A stretch of 64,000 nt of DNA from Vibrio palustris. Its GTDB lineage: Bacteria; Pseudomonadota; Gammaproteobacteria; Enterobacterales; Vibrionaceae. The position numbers and the translations under genes are program-made. How positions within the stretch are numbered: the first letter of the stretch is position 1; each line of letters starts with the position of its first letter. Location: positions 372,001-436,000 of the forward strand of contig NZ_AP024887.1 of the NCBI RefSeq assembly GCF_024346995.1. Reading direction: 5' to 3'. Shown piece by piece: positions 9,888-20,251 of this stretch. The notes beneath the pieces were generated by a model. The model saw only the letters and a list, made by a program, of their open reading frames with translations, was not told the origin of the DNA and searched no databases.

Positions 9888-10808
9888 ATGAAACCGACAC
9901 AAGAAATATTAGACAGCATCTTAGATGACGTTCGTCCCTTACTTGGCCAAGGTCACGTGGCTGATTACATTCCTGCGCTCGAATGTGTTCCGAATCATAA
10001 ATTAGGCATGGCTGTTTTTACCAATCAAGGTGAGGTGATTCACGCGGGCGATGCCCTCGAAGGATTTTCGATTCAATCGATTTCTAAAGCGTTGAGTTTA
10101 ACGCTCGCCATGGGGCTTTATGAACCGGGTGAACTGTGGAATAAAGTGGGTAAAGAGCCGTCTGGTCAAGCATTTAACTCATTGATTCAGTTAGAAGTAG
10201 AGCAAGGGATTCCGCGTAACCCGTTTATTAATGCTGGCGCGATTGTGATTGCCGATATGCTCTATAGCCGCTTATCGGCACCGCGCCATCGCTTGTTGGA
10301 ATTTGTCCGTGAACTCTCAGGAAATCCACATATTGTTTACGATAAAACCGTCGCACAGTCGGAAATGATGCATAGTGATCGTAATGCCGCGATTGCTTAC
10401 CTCATGCGTTCATTTGGTAATTTTGATAACGAAGTTTTACCGGTTCTAAATAACTATTTTCATGCGTGTGCATTAGAAATGAGCTGCGTTGAATTAGCGA
10501 AAACGTTCAGCTATTTAGCGAATCAAGGTCGCTCGGTGATTACGGGAAAACCGGTTATTTCAGCGATGCAAAGCAAGCAAATGAATGCCTTATTGGCCAC
10601 GTGTGGTCTCTATGATGGTGCTGGCGAGTTCGCCTATCGTGTGGGGATGCCAGGCAAATCTGGGGTGGGCGGTGGTATCATCGCTATTGTACCAGGAGAT
10701 ATGACCATTGCGGTATGGTCGCCAGAGTTAGATAAATCAGGAAACTCGCTCGCTGGAACCCGCGCGCTAGAGCTTCTTGCTGAGCGGATTGGACGCTCGA
10801 TTTTTTAA
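9888..10808 (+). CDS. glsB: Glutaminase GlsB
   Basis: Serine-dependent beta-lactamase-fold enzyme converting glutamine to glutamate and ammonia. The start is at MKPTQEILD, directly behind a strong GGAGAAAGAGG site; the longer open frame upstream overlaps trmB and is not coding. The 306 residues match the usual glutaminase length. The Ser-x-x-Lys dyad lies in [12 protein letters not shown], followed by [10 protein letters not shown], and GKSGVGGGI near the C terminus. Same strand as trmB, convergent with hemW. Confidence 0.95.
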   Translation: MKPTQEILDSILDDVRPLLGQGHVADYIPALECVPNHKLGMAVFTNQGEVIHAGDALEGFSIQSISKALSLTLAMGLYEPGELWNKVGKEPSGQAFNSLIQLEVEQGIPRNPFINAGAIVIADMLYSRLSAPRHRLLEFVRELSGNPHIVYDKTVAQSEMMHSDRNAAIAYLMRSFGNFDNEVLPVLNNYFHACALEMSCVELAKTFSYLANQGRSVITGKPVISAMQSKQMNALLATCGLYDGAGEFAYRVGMPGKSGVGGGIIAIVPGDMTIAVWSPELDKSGNSLAGTRALELLAERIGRSIF

Positions 10809-10853
10809 GTAGAACGCCGCAAAGGATTTGGGGTTTTTGTTGGTTAAGTGGTG

Positions 10854-10879
10854 ATGACGCCTCTTAGGTGAGGCGTCAT
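10854..10879. terminator. Stem-loop between convergent glsB and hemW
   Basis: ATGACGCCTC-loop-GAGGCGTCAT is a perfect 10-bp stem with a six-base loop. There is no T run on either side, so a role as terminator for the two convergent genes is only plausible. Confidence 0.5.
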
Positions 10880-10890
10880 TGAGTTATACA

Positions 10891-12066
10891 TTATGCGTCA
10901 TCTTCCGGCATAAACGCGCCGAGTAAGTCATTGGAAAATAACTTACCTTTATGAGTGATTTGCCAATGGTCACCATCATCACTTAAATAGCCTTCACCTA
11001 ATGCCCATTGGATTGTGTCATGAATAGCGCTTAATGGTAGCCCTGTAGTTTCAATAAAATCTTGCTTAGGGCAAGGTTCCATGAGGCGGAAGCGATTCAT
11101 GAAAAATTCAAATGGCTTATCGCGGTCGGCGACAATGGTTTCCTGATCTAAATAGGGCTTAACCATGTTATTTAGTGCGGCCAAATAGCCTTTTGGGTGT
11201 TTGACTTTGGTGGTACGGACAATACGTCCATCGTTAAAGCTGAGTTTCCCGTGCGCTCCACACCCAATTCCAAGGTAATCGCCAAAGCGCCAGTAATTGA
11301 GATTATGCTGGCACTGGTACCCCGGTTTGCTATAACCGGAAATTTCATATTGCACATAACCGGCTGCGGCAAGCTTTTCATGACCATGCTCAAAAATATC
11401 CCATAAGTCGTCTTCATCTGGCAGCTGAGGCGGTTTGGAGTAGAATAGAGTATTCGGTTCAATCGTTAGCTGATACCACGACAGGTGAGGTGGATTAAGC
11501 TCAATCGCTTTATCTAGATCAGCCAGCGCTTGTTGCGGAGTTTGATCAGGCAAGCCATGCATTAAATCGAGGTTAAAGCTATTGAGTCCAATGTTATGAG
11601 CGAGATGTGCAGCGCGTAACGCTTCTTCACTACCATGAATACGCCCTAATGTCGCCAGCTTTTCTGCTTCAAAGCTTTGTACGCCAATAGAGATCCGATT
11701 CACTCCCACACGGCGGTAGCCGGCAAAGCGCTCGGCCTCGATAGTACCAGGATTGGCTTCCATCGTGACTTCCATATCATCGGTGACGGTTAAACGCGCT
11801 TTGACACCATCAAGTAAGTGGCCAATACCCTCGGCTGAGATAAGGCTCGGCGTCCCACCTCCAATAAAAATGGAGTGGAGTGGTCGAGGTGTCTTGGCAA
11901 GCTGATAACGCTCTATGTCATGATCGAGATCCTCAAGCAGCGCTTGAATATACGCTTGTTCAGGAATGTCATTTTTTAATGCATGCGAATTAAAATCGCA
12001 GTACGGACATTTTTGTACGCACCACGGAATGTGGATATATAAGCTGAGCGCTGGTGGAGTTAGCAT
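10891..12066 (-). CDS. hemW: Radical SAM heme chaperone HemW
   Basis: HemW (391 residues) is a radical SAM protein that binds heme and is thought to insert it into respiratory enzymes; it was formerly annotated as coproporphyrinogen oxidase-like. The cluster motif CVQKCPYC (C16, C20, C23) is followed by the SAM-binding string FIGGGTPS and the HemN C-terminal domain. Its start codon overlaps the rdgB stop by one base (TAATG), so it is translationally coupled to rdgB. Confidence 0.95.
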   Translation of the reverse strand: MLTPPALSLYIHIPWCVQKCPYCDFNSHALKNDIPEQAYIQALLEDLDHDIERYQLAKTPRPLHSIFIGGGTPSLISAEGIGHLLDGVKARLTVTDDMEVTMEANPGTIEAERFAGYRRVGVNRISIGVQSFEAEKLATLGRIHGSEEALRAAHLAHNIGLNSFNLDLMHGLPDQTPQQALADLDKAIELNPPHLSWYQLTIEPNTLFYSKPPQLPDEDDLWDIFEHGHEKLAAAGYVQYEISGYSKPGYQCQHNLNYWRFGDYLGIGCGAHGKLSFNDGRIVRTTKVKHPKGYLAALNNMVKPYLDQETIVADRDKPFEFFMNRFRLMEPCPKQDFIETTGLPLSAIHDTIQWALGEGYLSDDGDHWQITHKGKLFSNDLLGAFMPEDDA

Positions 12067-12668
12067 TAAGATTGTTGCTCTTTAATCGCTTGAAAAAGTT
12101 TATTGAGTGCTTGCCCGCGGTGTGAAAGCTGTTTTTTACGGGTGGGCTCAAGTTCAGCGGAAGAACATCCTTCTTCAGGTACCCAAAAAATTGGGTCATA
12201 ACCAAAACCATGTTCACCATGAGCTTCATGCAGAATACTTCCTTCCCATTGGCCGTGGCACACCAGTGGCGTCGGATCGTCAGCATGACGCATTAATACG
12301 AGCACACAATGAAAACGCGCAGTGCGTTGCTCTTCAGGTACTTCTTGCATCGCATCCAATAGTTTATTGAGGTTATCCTGATCAGAGGCATCTTCACCGG
12401 CAAACCGCGCTGAGTAGATACCTGGCGCTCCTTTTAAGTGGTCAACTTCAATACCTGAATCATCAGCAATAGCCGCACAGCCAGTTTCTTTAGCGGCATG
12501 GCGAGCTTTAATAATGGCATTTTCAATAAACGTTGTGCCTGTCTCTGCCACAGAAGAGACATTGAGTTCGCTTTGTGCAACCACGTCAAAACCAAAGTCG
12601 GCGAGTAAACCGGCCATTTCACGGACTTTGCCTTGGTTACCCGTTGCTAACACTATTTTTTTATTCAT
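12066..12668 (-). CDS. rdgB: XTP/dITP diphosphatase RdgB
   Basis: Hydrolyses non-canonical purine triphosphates (XTP, dITP, ITP) and so keeps them out of DNA. The 200-residue Ham1-family protein starts with the substrate-binding [11 protein letters not shown], has the metal-site string [21 protein letters not shown] (split across about residues 67-87), and the C-terminal SHRGQAL. It is upstream of hemW and coupled to it. yggU, which often precedes rdgB, is not here. Confidence 0.96.
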   Translation of the reverse strand: MNKKIVLATGNQGKVREMAGLLADFGFDVVAQSELNVSSVAETGTTFIENAIIKARHAAKETGCAAIADDSGIEVDHLKGAPGIYSARFAGEDASDQDNLNKLLDAMQEVPEEQRTARFHCVLVLMRHADDPTPLVCHGQWEGSILHEAHGEHGFGYDPIFWVPEEGCSSAELEPTRKKQLSHRGQALNKLFQAIKEQQS

Positions 12669-12796
12669 GCGGATATTCTCTCCATACCGAGTTAGGGCTG
12701 TACACCTCGCTAATAGGCAGCATTAGGCGATACATTGATGGCAGAAGAATACCAGAATACCTTAAACGCAACGAGTTTTGTGTGAGGTAGAAAAAA

Positions 12797-12825
12797 GAAA
12801 ATCTCCGCCTAAGGCAGAGATTTTT
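12797..12825 (-). terminator. Rho-independent terminator after yggT
   Basis: On the minus strand AAAATCTCTGCC-TTA-GGCGGAGATTTT followed by CTTTTTTC. It separates the yggS-proC-yggT unit from rdgB-hemW. Confidence 0.8.
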
Positions 12826-12861
12826 ACTGAGGTTACCGAGATTGTCGTGGTATGAGTTTGT

Positions 12862-13419
12862 TTATAGTTGAAACCATACCGGTCCGACTAAATCACCAAC
12901 TAAGTAGTTAGCAAATTGCAGAACAATAAACAGCACGAGTACGCTTAAATCTAAACCGCCCATCGCAGGAATAATACGGCGAATCGGGGCAAGCATAGGT
13001 TCAGTCAGTTGATGGAAAACAAATTCAATCGGACTGCGGCCTTGGCTCACCCAGCTCATAATGGCTTGAAGAATCAGCACCCAAAATAACAATCCACCAG
13101 CGGCTTTCACTAAGGATAACGCTGATAGGAGGAATAGATAAGGCGTGAGAGTAATCATGCTACCGGAGCTAATTGCGACTAAAGCGACAAACTTTAATAA
13201 ACACAGAACATACGCGAACAAGAGAGTTGCGACATCCAAGCTACCCAGCGAGGGAATCACGCGACGCAATGGCCCGACGATAGGTTGGGTTGCTTTCACT
13301 ACGAATTGAGAAAATGGGTTATAAAAATCCGCTCGAGCTGCTTGTAGCCAGATGCGTAAAATCACAACCATGATATACAAGTCTAGTACAGTCGAAACTA
13401 GAAAAGTCAGTGCATTCAT
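12862..13419 (-). CDS. yggT: YggT family inner-membrane protein
   Basis: 185-residue membrane protein with two YGGT repeats. NPFSQFVVKATQPIVGPLRR (first half) and VFHQLTEPMLAPIRRIIP (second half) show an internal duplication, and each is framed by hydrophobic helices. The family has been linked to osmotic tolerance and envelope processes, but no biochemical function is established. It lies 67 bp downstream of proC in the conserved yggS-proC-yggT order. Confidence 0.92.
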   Translation of the reverse strand: MNALTFLVSTVLDLYIMVVILRIWLQAARADFYNPFSQFVVKATQPIVGPLRRVIPSLGSLDVATLLFAYVLCLLKFVALVAISSGSMITLTPYLFLLSALSLVKAAGGLLFWVLILQAIMSWVSQGRSPIEFVFHQLTEPMLAPIRRIIPAMGGLDLSVLVLFIVLQFANYLVGDLVGPVWFQL

Positions 13420-13486
13420 ATAAGGGCCTTTACATTGCCATATTAAAAATTGACGTCATGGTACCGCAATGCGGCAACAATGACAG

Positions 13487-14305
13487 TTAGAATAATGTTT
13501 CCATTTCTTGCGCACGAGCAACGGCGGCGCGCATTGCTTTTGCCACTGTTTCTTCTAAATTCAGTGACTGAAAAGTATTAATGGCTTCGGCGGTCGTTCC
13601 GCCTTTTGATGTCACTTGAGCGCGGAGTTCCGCTAAAGACAGTTGAGAGTTAGCCGCAACCATTTCCGCGGCTCCCAACGCCGATTGCTGTACGAGTAAT
13701 CGTGCGGTATCACGGTCAAACCCTTGGGCCAGCGCTTCGTTTTGCATCGCTTCCATAAACAAAAAGAAGTAAGCCGGTGCGCTACCTGCGGCCGCAATAA
13801 TGCCATTAATTTGCGCTTCTTGCTGTACCCAGCAGACTTCACCGACCGCTTTCATGAGTGATTCGGTAAAATCGCGATCCGTCGCGCACACCGCGTCTGT
13901 AGCATAGAGTCCACTCATACCTTTACCAAGTAAAGATGGTGTATTTGGCATGACACGAACTAAATTAAGCGTCGTAGCGAAGATGTCATTAATGCGCGAG
14001 ACAGGAAGGCCTGCAGCAATAGAAATGACTAACTTATTACTAAAGTCGATACCTTGTAGTGGGGTGCACACGTCAGCCATGAGCTGGGGTTTTACCGCCA
14101 GAACGACAACATCGGCTTCTTGTACTGCTTTAAGGTTATCGCTGGTGGTACGAATGCCTAGCTCTTGTTCCATAGGCAAGCGACGCGTTTCGGTAGGAGA
14201 AGAGACTAAAATATGATCTGCTGGATAGCCGCTACGTACTAACCCTGCAATGATGGCTTTCGCCATATTCCCTGCGCCAATAAAGGTAATTTTTTTCTGC
14301 TCCAT
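13487..14305 (-). CDS. proC: Pyrroline-5-carboxylate reductase ProC
   Basis: Final step of proline synthesis: NAD(P)H-dependent reduction of 1-pyrroline-5-carboxylate. The 272-residue protein opens with the dinucleotide-binding ITFIGAGNMAKAIIAGL, and the C-terminal dimer domain carries AAAGSAPAYFFLFMEAM and VTSKGGTTAEAI, both family signatures. Co-directional with yggS upstream (36-bp gap) and yggT downstream. Confidence 0.97.
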   Translation of the reverse strand: MEQKKITFIGAGNMAKAIIAGLVRSGYPADHILVSSPTETRRLPMEQELGIRTTSDNLKAVQEADVVVLAVKPQLMADVCTPLQGIDFSNKLVISIAAGLPVSRINDIFATTLNLVRVMPNTPSLLGKGMSGLYATDAVCATDRDFTESLMKAVGEVCWVQQEAQINGIIAAAGSAPAYFFLFMEAMQNEALAQGFDRDTARLLVQQSALGAAEMVAANSQLSLAELRAQVTSKGGTTAEAINTFQSLNLEETVAKAMRAAVARAQEMETLF

Positions 14306-14341
14306 CTCAATCAGTTCTCCATAAGTTGTCTATGCTAATCA

Positions 14342-15052
14342 TTAAGCGTTTGCTTGAGAGTAATCTCGTTGACCAAAAATAGCGGTACCAATGCGTACCA
14401 TGGTCGTGCCAGCTTCAATTGCGGCCTCCATATCACCACTCATTCCCATAGAAAGAGTATCGATATGTGGATAACGAGCGGCTAGCTTTTCTTGTTGCTG
14501 TGCTAATTGTTTAAATGCCGTTAATTGCGCGGTGTAGTCTGGAACATTTTGTGGAATTGCCATCACTCCTCGTAACGTGAGGTTGGGGAGGGAAGAAATC
14601 AATTCCGCGAGTTCGAAAAGCTCGGATTCATCAATGCCAGATTTGGATGACTCGCCACTGATGTTCATTTGAATGAGTACTTGCAGTGGGGGGAAATCTG
14701 CCGGGCGTTGATCATTTAAGCGTTGGGCTATTTTGGCACGATCAACGGTGTGCACCCAAGCAAAGTGTTCAGCTATCGGGCGTGTCTTATTCGATTGCAA
14801 AGGACCAATAAAGTGCCATTCTAAAGCTAAATCGGGGTAGTGTTGGGAAAAATATTCAACCTTTTCGATCCCTTCTTGCACGTAGTTTTCACCAAACTGG
14901 CGCTGGCCTGCTTGTGAGGCCGCAAGAATCGCATCAATGGGTTTGGTTTTACTGACGGCGAGCAGTTGCACCGAGCCTGTCGCGCGTCCAAACTTAGTTT
15001 GAGCGCTTTCAATTAATGAAGTGATATGTTCAATGTTGTGTTGAATACTCAT
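14342..15052 (-). CDS. yggS: Pyridoxal-phosphate homeostasis protein YggS (PLPHP)
   Basis: Non-catalytic PLP-binding protein of the alanine-racemase N-terminal fold that buffers PLP and affects amino-acid pools. 236 residues; the PLP lysine is in LLAVSKTKP, and the phosphate-binding end is LSMGMSGDMEAAIEAGTTMVRIG (read as two joined stretches). First gene of yggS-proC-yggT and divergent from pilT. Confidence 0.96.
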   Translation of the reverse strand: MSIQHNIEHITSLIESAQTKFGRATGSVQLLAVSKTKPIDAILAASQAGQRQFGENYVQEGIEKVEYFSQHYPDLALEWHFIGPLQSNKTRPIAEHFAWVHTVDRAKIAQRLNDQRPADFPPLQVLIQMNISGESSKSGIDESELFELAELISSLPNLTLRGVMAIPQNVPDYTAQLTAFKQLAQQQEKLAARYPHIDTLSMGMSGDMEAAIEAGTTMVRIGTAIFGQRDYSQANA

Positions 15053-15078
15053 AGCCAGACTTTAATTAAGGAAAATAA

Positions 15079-16119
15079 ATGGATATCGCTGAATTACTCG
15101 ATTTTAGTGTAAAACATAATGCCTCAGATTTGCACCTTTCAGCAGGCGTTCCTCCGATGGTACGTATTGATGGTGATGTGCGAAAGCTAGGTATCCCTGC
15201 CTTTTCTCATTCCGAAGTTCATCGTCTGATCTTTGACATCATGAATGACGCTCAGCAACGTGAATACGAAGAAAAACTCGAAGTCGATTTCTCTTTTGAG
15301 TTGCCCAGTGTTGGGCGCTTTCGTGTCAATGCGTTCCATCAAGCACGTGGTAGCTCGGCGGTCTTTCGAACTATCCCTACTGAGATTCCTACTCTATCAC
15401 AGTTGGATGCGCCGGAAATCTTTAATCGTATTAGTCACTATGAAAAAGGATTAGTTCTGGTAACCGGGCCTACGGGGTCTGGTAAGTCCACCACATTAGC
15501 CGCGATGGTCAATGAAATTAATCAAACCAAAAATAAACATATTCTTACCATTGAAGATCCGATTGAATTTGTCCATACCAATAATAAATGCCTGATTAAT
15601 CAAAGAGAAGTACACCGTGATACACACAGTTTCAAAGCGGCATTACGTTCGGCATTGCGTGAAGATCCGGATGTGATTTTAGTCGGTGAACTACGTGACC
15701 AAGAAACAATTAGCTTAGCGTTAACGGCCGCAGAAACCGGGCATTTGGTATTTGGCACATTGCATACTAGCTCTGCAGCGAAAACAATTGACCGGATTAT
15801 TGATGTCTTCTCTGGTGCTGATAAGGGCATGGTACGCTCGATGTTGTCCGAATCGTTACGGGCAGTGATAGCGCAAAATTTGCTTAAAAAGAGTGAAGGT
15901 GGCCGGGTCGCGTGCCATGAAATTATGTTGGCCACCCCCGCCATTCGTAACTTGATTCGTGAAGATAAAGTCGCGCAAATGCAATCTGTCATCCAGACAG
16001 GTTCAGCACACGGAATGCAAACGTTAGAGCAAAATGCGCGGCAATTATTAGCCAAAGGGATCGTCGATAGTGAGGCTGTCGCTCACATGATTCCCACTGA
16101 CACCTCGACTCATTTCTAA
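15079..16119 (+). CDS. pilT: Type IV pilus retraction ATPase PilT
   Basis: Hexameric cytoplasmic ATPase that powers pilus retraction and twitching or DNA uptake. 346 residues with the N-terminal PilT PAS-like domain, Walker A GPTGSGKST (130-138), Asp box and Walker B DPDVILVGELRD, His box TGHLVFGTLHT, and a C-terminal AIRNLIRE (close to the retraction-specific AIRNLIRE signature). It is followed 11 bp later by pilU. Confidence 0.97.
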   Translation: MDIAELLDFSVKHNASDLHLSAGVPPMVRIDGDVRKLGIPAFSHSEVHRLIFDIMNDAQQREYEEKLEVDFSFELPSVGRFRVNAFHQARGSSAVFRTIPTEIPTLSQLDAPEIFNRISHYEKGLVLVTGPTGSGKSTTLAAMVNEINQTKNKHILTIEDPIEFVHTNNKCLINQREVHRDTHSFKAALRSALREDPDVILVGELRDQETISLALTAAETGHLVFGTLHTSSAAKTIDRIIDVFSGADKGMVRSMLSESLRAVIAQNLLKKSEGGRVACHEIMLATPAIRNLIREDKVAQMQSVIQTGSAHGMQTLEQNARQLLAKGIVDSEAVAHMIPTDTSTHF

Positions 16120-16130
16120 AGGAAAGCATT

Positions 16131-17237
16131 ATGTTGCTTGAACAATGTTTATCAGAAATGACCGCGCGCAAGTCCTCGGATCTTTACATTACGGTTGGTG
16201 CTCCGGTGTTATATCGAGTGGATGGCGAGTTACAAAGCATGGGGGATAAGTTGTCATTAGCAGACGTTAATAACTTTTTAACCGCCATGATGGATAGCGA
16301 CATGAGTAAAGACTTTGTTCGCACTCACGAGGCTAATTTTGCGTTAGTTCGTGAGGCTGGACGATTTCGGGTCAGTGCTTTTTATCAGCGCGAGTTGCCA
16401 GGGGCGGTGGTTCGCCATATTGAAACCCGCATCCCGACTTTTGCAGAGTTACAACTCCCTGAGCGCTTCAAAGAGTTAGTGATGAATAAGCGTGGCTTGG
16501 TATTAGTAGTGGGGGCGACTGGCTCTGGTAAGTCTACAACGATGGCGGCAATGACTGGGTATCGTAACCGTCATTCTTCTGGACATATTTTAACGGTAGA
16601 AGATCCAATTGAGTTTGTGCATGAACATGATCAATGCATTGTGACTCAGCGTGAAGTTGGATTAGATACGCAGAGCTATGAAATCGCACTAAAAAACTCG
16701 TTACGCCAAGCGCCAGATATGATCTTAATTGGTGAGATACGCTCGCAAGAGACCATGGAATACGCGATGAACTTTGCCGAAACTGGGCACTTATGTATGG
16801 CAACTTTACACGCCAATAATGCCAACCAGGCGTTAGAGCGTATTCTGCATTTGGTACCGAAAGAGCAAAAAGAACAATTTTTATTTGATCTCTCAATGAA
16901 CTTACGTGGTGTAGTAGGGCAGCAATTGGTTCGTGATAAAGATGGTAGTGGCAGGCATGGGGTTTTTGAGATATTGCTTAATACGCCACGTATTTCTGAT
17001 TTGATCCGACGTGGAGAGTTACATGAGCTTAAAGAAACGATGAAACGCTCACGCGAGTCAGGTATGCAAACATTTGATCAAGCGTTATACCAATTAGTGA
17101 TAGATGGAAAAATAACTGAGCAAGATGCAATGCATCATGCTGATTCCGCGAACGACTTACGTCTCCTTCTTAAAGGTCAGCAAGGCAGTAGTTATAGCGC
17201 GAGTTCATTGAGTGATATTAAGATTGATATGGAATAA
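16131..17237 (+). CDS. pilU: PilT-dependent retraction ATPase PilU
   Basis: Paralogue of PilT that assists retraction under load and needs PilT to act. 368 residues; Walker A GATGSGKST, Walker B APDMILIGEIRS, His box TGHLCMATLHA. The tail after about residue 340 is longer than in PilT. Same operon as pilT; terminator at 17258-17287. Confidence 0.95.
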   Translation: MLLEQCLSEMTARKSSDLYITVGAPVLYRVDGELQSMGDKLSLADVNNFLTAMMDSDMSKDFVRTHEANFALVREAGRFRVSAFYQRELPGAVVRHIETRIPTFAELQLPERFKELVMNKRGLVLVVGATGSGKSTTMAAMTGYRNRHSSGHILTVEDPIEFVHEHDQCIVTQREVGLDTQSYEIALKNSLRQAPDMILIGEIRSQETMEYAMNFAETGHLCMATLHANNANQALERILHLVPKEQKEQFLFDLSMNLRGVVGQQLVRDKDGSGRHGVFEILLNTPRISDLIRRGELHELKETMKRSRESGMQTFDQALYQLVIDGKITEQDAMHHADSANDLRLLLKGQQGSSYSASSLSDIKIDME

Positions 17238-17257
17238 TCAAACTCAAACAGACGAAT

Positions 17258-17287
17258 AAAAAAGGTGCCTATTTGGGCACCTTTTTA
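17258..17287. terminator. Bidirectional terminator between pilU and ruvX
   Basis: AAAAAGGTGCC-loop-GGCACCTTTTT, with A run on one side and T run on the other. It can serve both convergent genes. Confidence 0.88.
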
Positions 17288-17328
17288 TTTAGAAAGTATG
17301 AGTAAAATAATTGCCTATCTTAGCGAAT

Positions 17329-17754
17329 TTACTCAGACCATAAAGCTTCAAACCAACTCTCTAAAATCACGACCGCTGATTGGCTATCAATATTACCTTT
17401 GGTGAGTGCGCGATACCCACCACGTTCAAATAAAGAGGCTTTCGCTTCAGTGGTCGATAAACGCTCATCATGCAATTCCACTGGCAAGCCAAAACGACCG
17501 TGTAGACGATTCGCGAATTTTTTTGCTCGTGGCGTAATCGTTTCAAGATCACGACCGGATAAATCCGTTGGCATACCAACGACGAGTAAATCGGGTTGCC
17601 ATTCTTTAATTTGTTTTTCTATATCATCCCAGTTGGGAATGCCTTCAGTAGCTTTGAAGGCTTTGAGAGGAGAGGCCGTGCCAGTGATTTCTTGACCAAT
17701 GGCGCTACCGATACTTTTAGTACCGAAATCAAATCCCATAATTGTACGCGACAT
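17329..17754 (-). CDS. ruvX: Putative pre-16S rRNA nuclease RuvX/YqgF
   Basis: RNase-H-fold enzyme implicated in 5' maturation of 16S rRNA and formerly annotated as a Holliday-junction resolvase. 141 residues; the first catalytic Asp is in [16 protein letters not shown], then [22 protein letters not shown] and the final Asp in [11 protein letters not shown]. Last gene of rsmE-gshB-yqgE-ruvX, 42 bp after yqgE. Confidence 0.95.
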   Translation of the reverse strand: MSRTIMGFDFGTKSIGSAIGQEITGTASPLKAFKATEGIPNWDDIEKQIKEWQPDLLVVGMPTDLSGRDLETITPRAKKFANRLHGRFGLPVELHDERLSTTEAKASLFERGGYRALTKGNIDSQSAVVILESWFEALWSE

Positions 17755-17796
17755 AATGTGCTCTTGTTATCTATGCAATATCGATTGAAAAGACAC

Positions 17797-18360
17797 TTAA
17801 GCGTGCCCGCTCTCACCTGAAAGGTGTGCTGGGCTAATGCCCAAAGTCGCGACGGCTTTCTGCCATTTTTCACTAATCGGCGTATTAAAGATTAAATCGG
17901 CATCCGCTTCAATGGTTAACCAGGCATTTTCTGCTAACTCATTTTCCAATTGTCCAGCAGACCAACTGGAATAGCCCAGCGCGACGAGATAGTCTTTGGG
18001 CTCTGCACTGGTACCAAGGACGGCTAAAATGTCTTTCGATGTGGTGATGGTAATGTCAGACGACATATTGACGCTTGAAGTATAGTGATCGCCTGGTCGA
18101 TGTAAGATAAAGCCTCTATCTTCGGCTACCGGCCCGCCACTGATCACTTGCTTTGCTAAACTATCGGGTTGCGATTGAGGGTAAGCAGGCTCGACATCCA
18201 CCTGTTTTAACATTCCCTCTATCGTGACGTCGATGGGCGTATTGATGATTAACCCCATTGCACCTTCTTCATTATGTTCACAGAGGTAAATCACACTGTT
18301 TTGAAAGTTAGGATCCTGCATGTTGGGCATAGCAATAAGAAAATGATTGCTTAAATTCAT
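17797..18360 (-). CDS. yqgE: UPF0301 family protein YqgE (AlgH)
   Basis: 187-residue UPF0301 protein of unresolved function. The homologue AlgH was named for an effect on alginate in Pseudomonas. I place the start at [14 protein letters not shown], where family members begin, not at the in-frame codon 18 bp upstream. Conserved strings: [23 protein letters not shown], and [12 protein letters not shown]. Between gshB and ruvX as in E. coli. Confidence 0.93.
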   Translation of the reverse strand: MNLSNHFLIAMPNMQDPNFQNSVIYLCEHNEEGAMGLIINTPIDVTIEGMLKQVDVEPAYPQSQPDSLAKQVISGGPVAEDRGFILHRPGDHYTSSVNMSSDITITTSKDILAVLGTSAEPKDYLVALGYSSWSAGQLENELAENAWLTIEADADLIFNTPISEKWQKAVATLGISPAHLSGESGHA

Positions 18361-18410
18361 GATTGTATCCTCTAGCAATGGGGGAGGAACCTCCCCCTAA
18401 ATTAAGGTAC

Positions 18411-19358
18411 TTAGGCTTGGATATAGCGTTCAATCGCATCCATCAATTTACCTGTGATGGAAATATCAAAGGCGCCTTCAATTTCACGGACACACGTTGG
18501 ACTGGTTACGTTAATTTCAGTCAATTTATCGCCAATGACATCGAGCCCAACAAAAATCAGTCCTTTTTCTTTCAAAATAGGCGCAACCGTTTCGGCAATA
18601 CGACGATCGGTTTCACTGATAGGACGCGCTTCGCCACGGCCACCGGCGGCTAAGTTACCACGCGTTTCCCCTTTGGCTGGAATACGCGCTAAACAGTAGG
18701 GCATTGGCTCGCCATCGACCACTAAAATGCGTTTATCACCATTACTGATATCTGGTACGAAGCTTTGTGCCATACAGAACATATTGCCCTGTTCGGTCAG
18801 CGTTTCGATGATGACAGCAATGTTGGGATCGCCTTCCTTCACACGGAAAATAGAAGAGCCGCCCATGCCATCAAGAGGTTTTAAAATGATATCACCATGT
18901 CTTTCACGGAACTCACGAATCTTTTCTGCTTTGCGTGTCACTATGGTGTTCGGGGTCAGTTCAGGGAACCAAGCGGTAAACAATTTTTCATTACAGTCAC
19001 GTAGGCTCTGTGGCTTATTGACGATCAATGTGCCTTCTTCTTCAGCGCGCTCAAGAATATAAGTGGCGTAGATGTACTCAGTGTCAAACGGAGGATCTTT
19101 GCGCATTAATACCGCATCAAGTTCAGACAGACGTATCGTTTGCTCTGAGGTGAATTCATACCAGCTAGCCGGGTCTTGTTTTACGGTAACGGTTTTTGTA
19201 TCTGCGAATGCGATACCTTGATCTAAGTGTAGATCATTCATTTCCATGTAGTGAATTTCATAACCACGGCTTTGCGCTTCAAGCATCATGGCAAAGCTGG
19301 TGTCTTTTTTGATATTAATGGATGAAATTGGATCCATTACAATGCCGAGTTTGATCAT
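18411..19358 (-). CDS. gshB: Glutathione synthetase GshB
   Basis: ATP-grasp ligase adding glycine to gamma-glutamylcysteine. 315 residues; N-terminal MIKLGIVMDPISSINIKKDT, ATP-grasp strings ILKPLDGMGGSSIF and GDKRILVVDGEP, and the C-terminal metal site INVTSPTCVREIE. It follows rsmE by 12 bp and precedes yqgE. Confidence 0.97.
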   Translation of the reverse strand: MIKLGIVMDPISSINIKKDTSFAMMLEAQSRGYEIHYMEMNDLHLDQGIAFADTKTVTVKQDPASWYEFTSEQTIRLSELDAVLMRKDPPFDTEYIYATYILERAEEEGTLIVNKPQSLRDCNEKLFTAWFPELTPNTIVTRKAEKIREFRERHGDIILKPLDGMGGSSIFRVKEGDPNIAVIIETLTEQGNMFCMAQSFVPDISNGDKRILVVDGEPMPYCLARIPAKGETRGNLAAGGRGEARPISETDRRIAETVAPILKEKGLIFVGLDVIGDKLTEINVTSPTCVREIEGAFDISITGKLMDAIERYIQA

Positions 19359-19370
19359 TCTTTTTCTCCG

Positions 19371-20105
19371 TTACCCCAAGTCACCAAAGCGGACTTGTAG
19401 GGCTGTGATAGCTGTTAGGGCGGCGGTCTCTGTGCGTAACACTCGGGGGCCTAACAAGGTTTCTTCAAATTGGTATTGGTGAGTCATCGCGATTTCTTGT
19501 GCAGATAAACCACCTTCAGGGCCGATAAGCAAACGTACTTTATTGGTCTTTAGCGCCGGTAACGTATTAATCGAGTATTGGGCTCGCGGGTGTAAGTTAA
19601 GCTTGAGTGCTTCACTGTTTTCCGCGCACCACTGCTCTAGTGACATAATAGGGCGTATTTCAGGTACGCAGTTGCGTCCACTTTGCTCACAGGCACCAAT
19701 CGCAATCTTTTGCCATTGTTGTAGCTTTTTCTCAAATCGTTTGGCATCCAGTTTCACGCCACAACGTTCAGAGATCAATGGGGTAATCACATTAACACCC
19801 AATTCGACGGATTTTTGAATGGTAAATTCCATCTTATCCCCGCGTGACACAACTTGGCCTAAGTGCAAATCAAGTGGAGACTCACAACTAGATTCAATGC
19901 GTTCTGTCACTTTTACGCGCACATGCTTTTTGGTGGTTTCGGTAATGATTGCTGGAAATTCAGCTCCGCTGCCATCAAATAACACCAGCTCTTGGCCTGG
20001 CTGCATACGCAACACACGTCCAATATGTCCAGCCGCATCGTCACCTAGGGAAACTTCCCCTAATTGGTCAATGGTTTCTGGATGATAAATACGGGGAATT
20101 CGCAT
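19371..20105 (-). CDS. rsmE: 16S rRNA (uracil(1498)-N3)-methyltransferase RsmE
   Basis: SPOUT-fold methyltransferase modifying U1498 of 16S rRNA. 244 residues with an N-terminal PUA-like domain ([10 protein letters not shown]...) and the C-terminal trefoil knot containing [10 protein letters not shown] and [16 protein letters not shown]. First gene of the gshB operon. endA, usually between sprT and rsmE, is absent from the 146-bp gap upstream. Confidence 0.95.
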   Translation of the reverse strand: MRIPRIYHPETIDQLGEVSLGDDAAGHIGRVLRMQPGQELVLFDGSGAEFPAIITETTKKHVRVKVTERIESSCESPLDLHLGQVVSRGDKMEFTIQKSVELGVNVITPLISERCGVKLDAKRFEKKLQQWQKIAIGACEQSGRNCVPEIRPIMSLEQWCAENSEALKLNLHPRAQYSINTLPALKTNKVRLLIGPEGGLSAQEIAMTHQYQFEETLLGPRVLRTETAALTAITALQVRFGDLG

Positions 20106-20251
20106 GAATGAGTTCTCGATAAGTGATTATTTAGCTAGCGACTAACATGGATGCGTTGACCCTAAAAAACAAGGGGCAGCAGGCTTTAGCCACGGTTTTT
20201 ACGTATATCACTCGATAAATAATCGGTGATAAATATTCATCATAGCGCTCA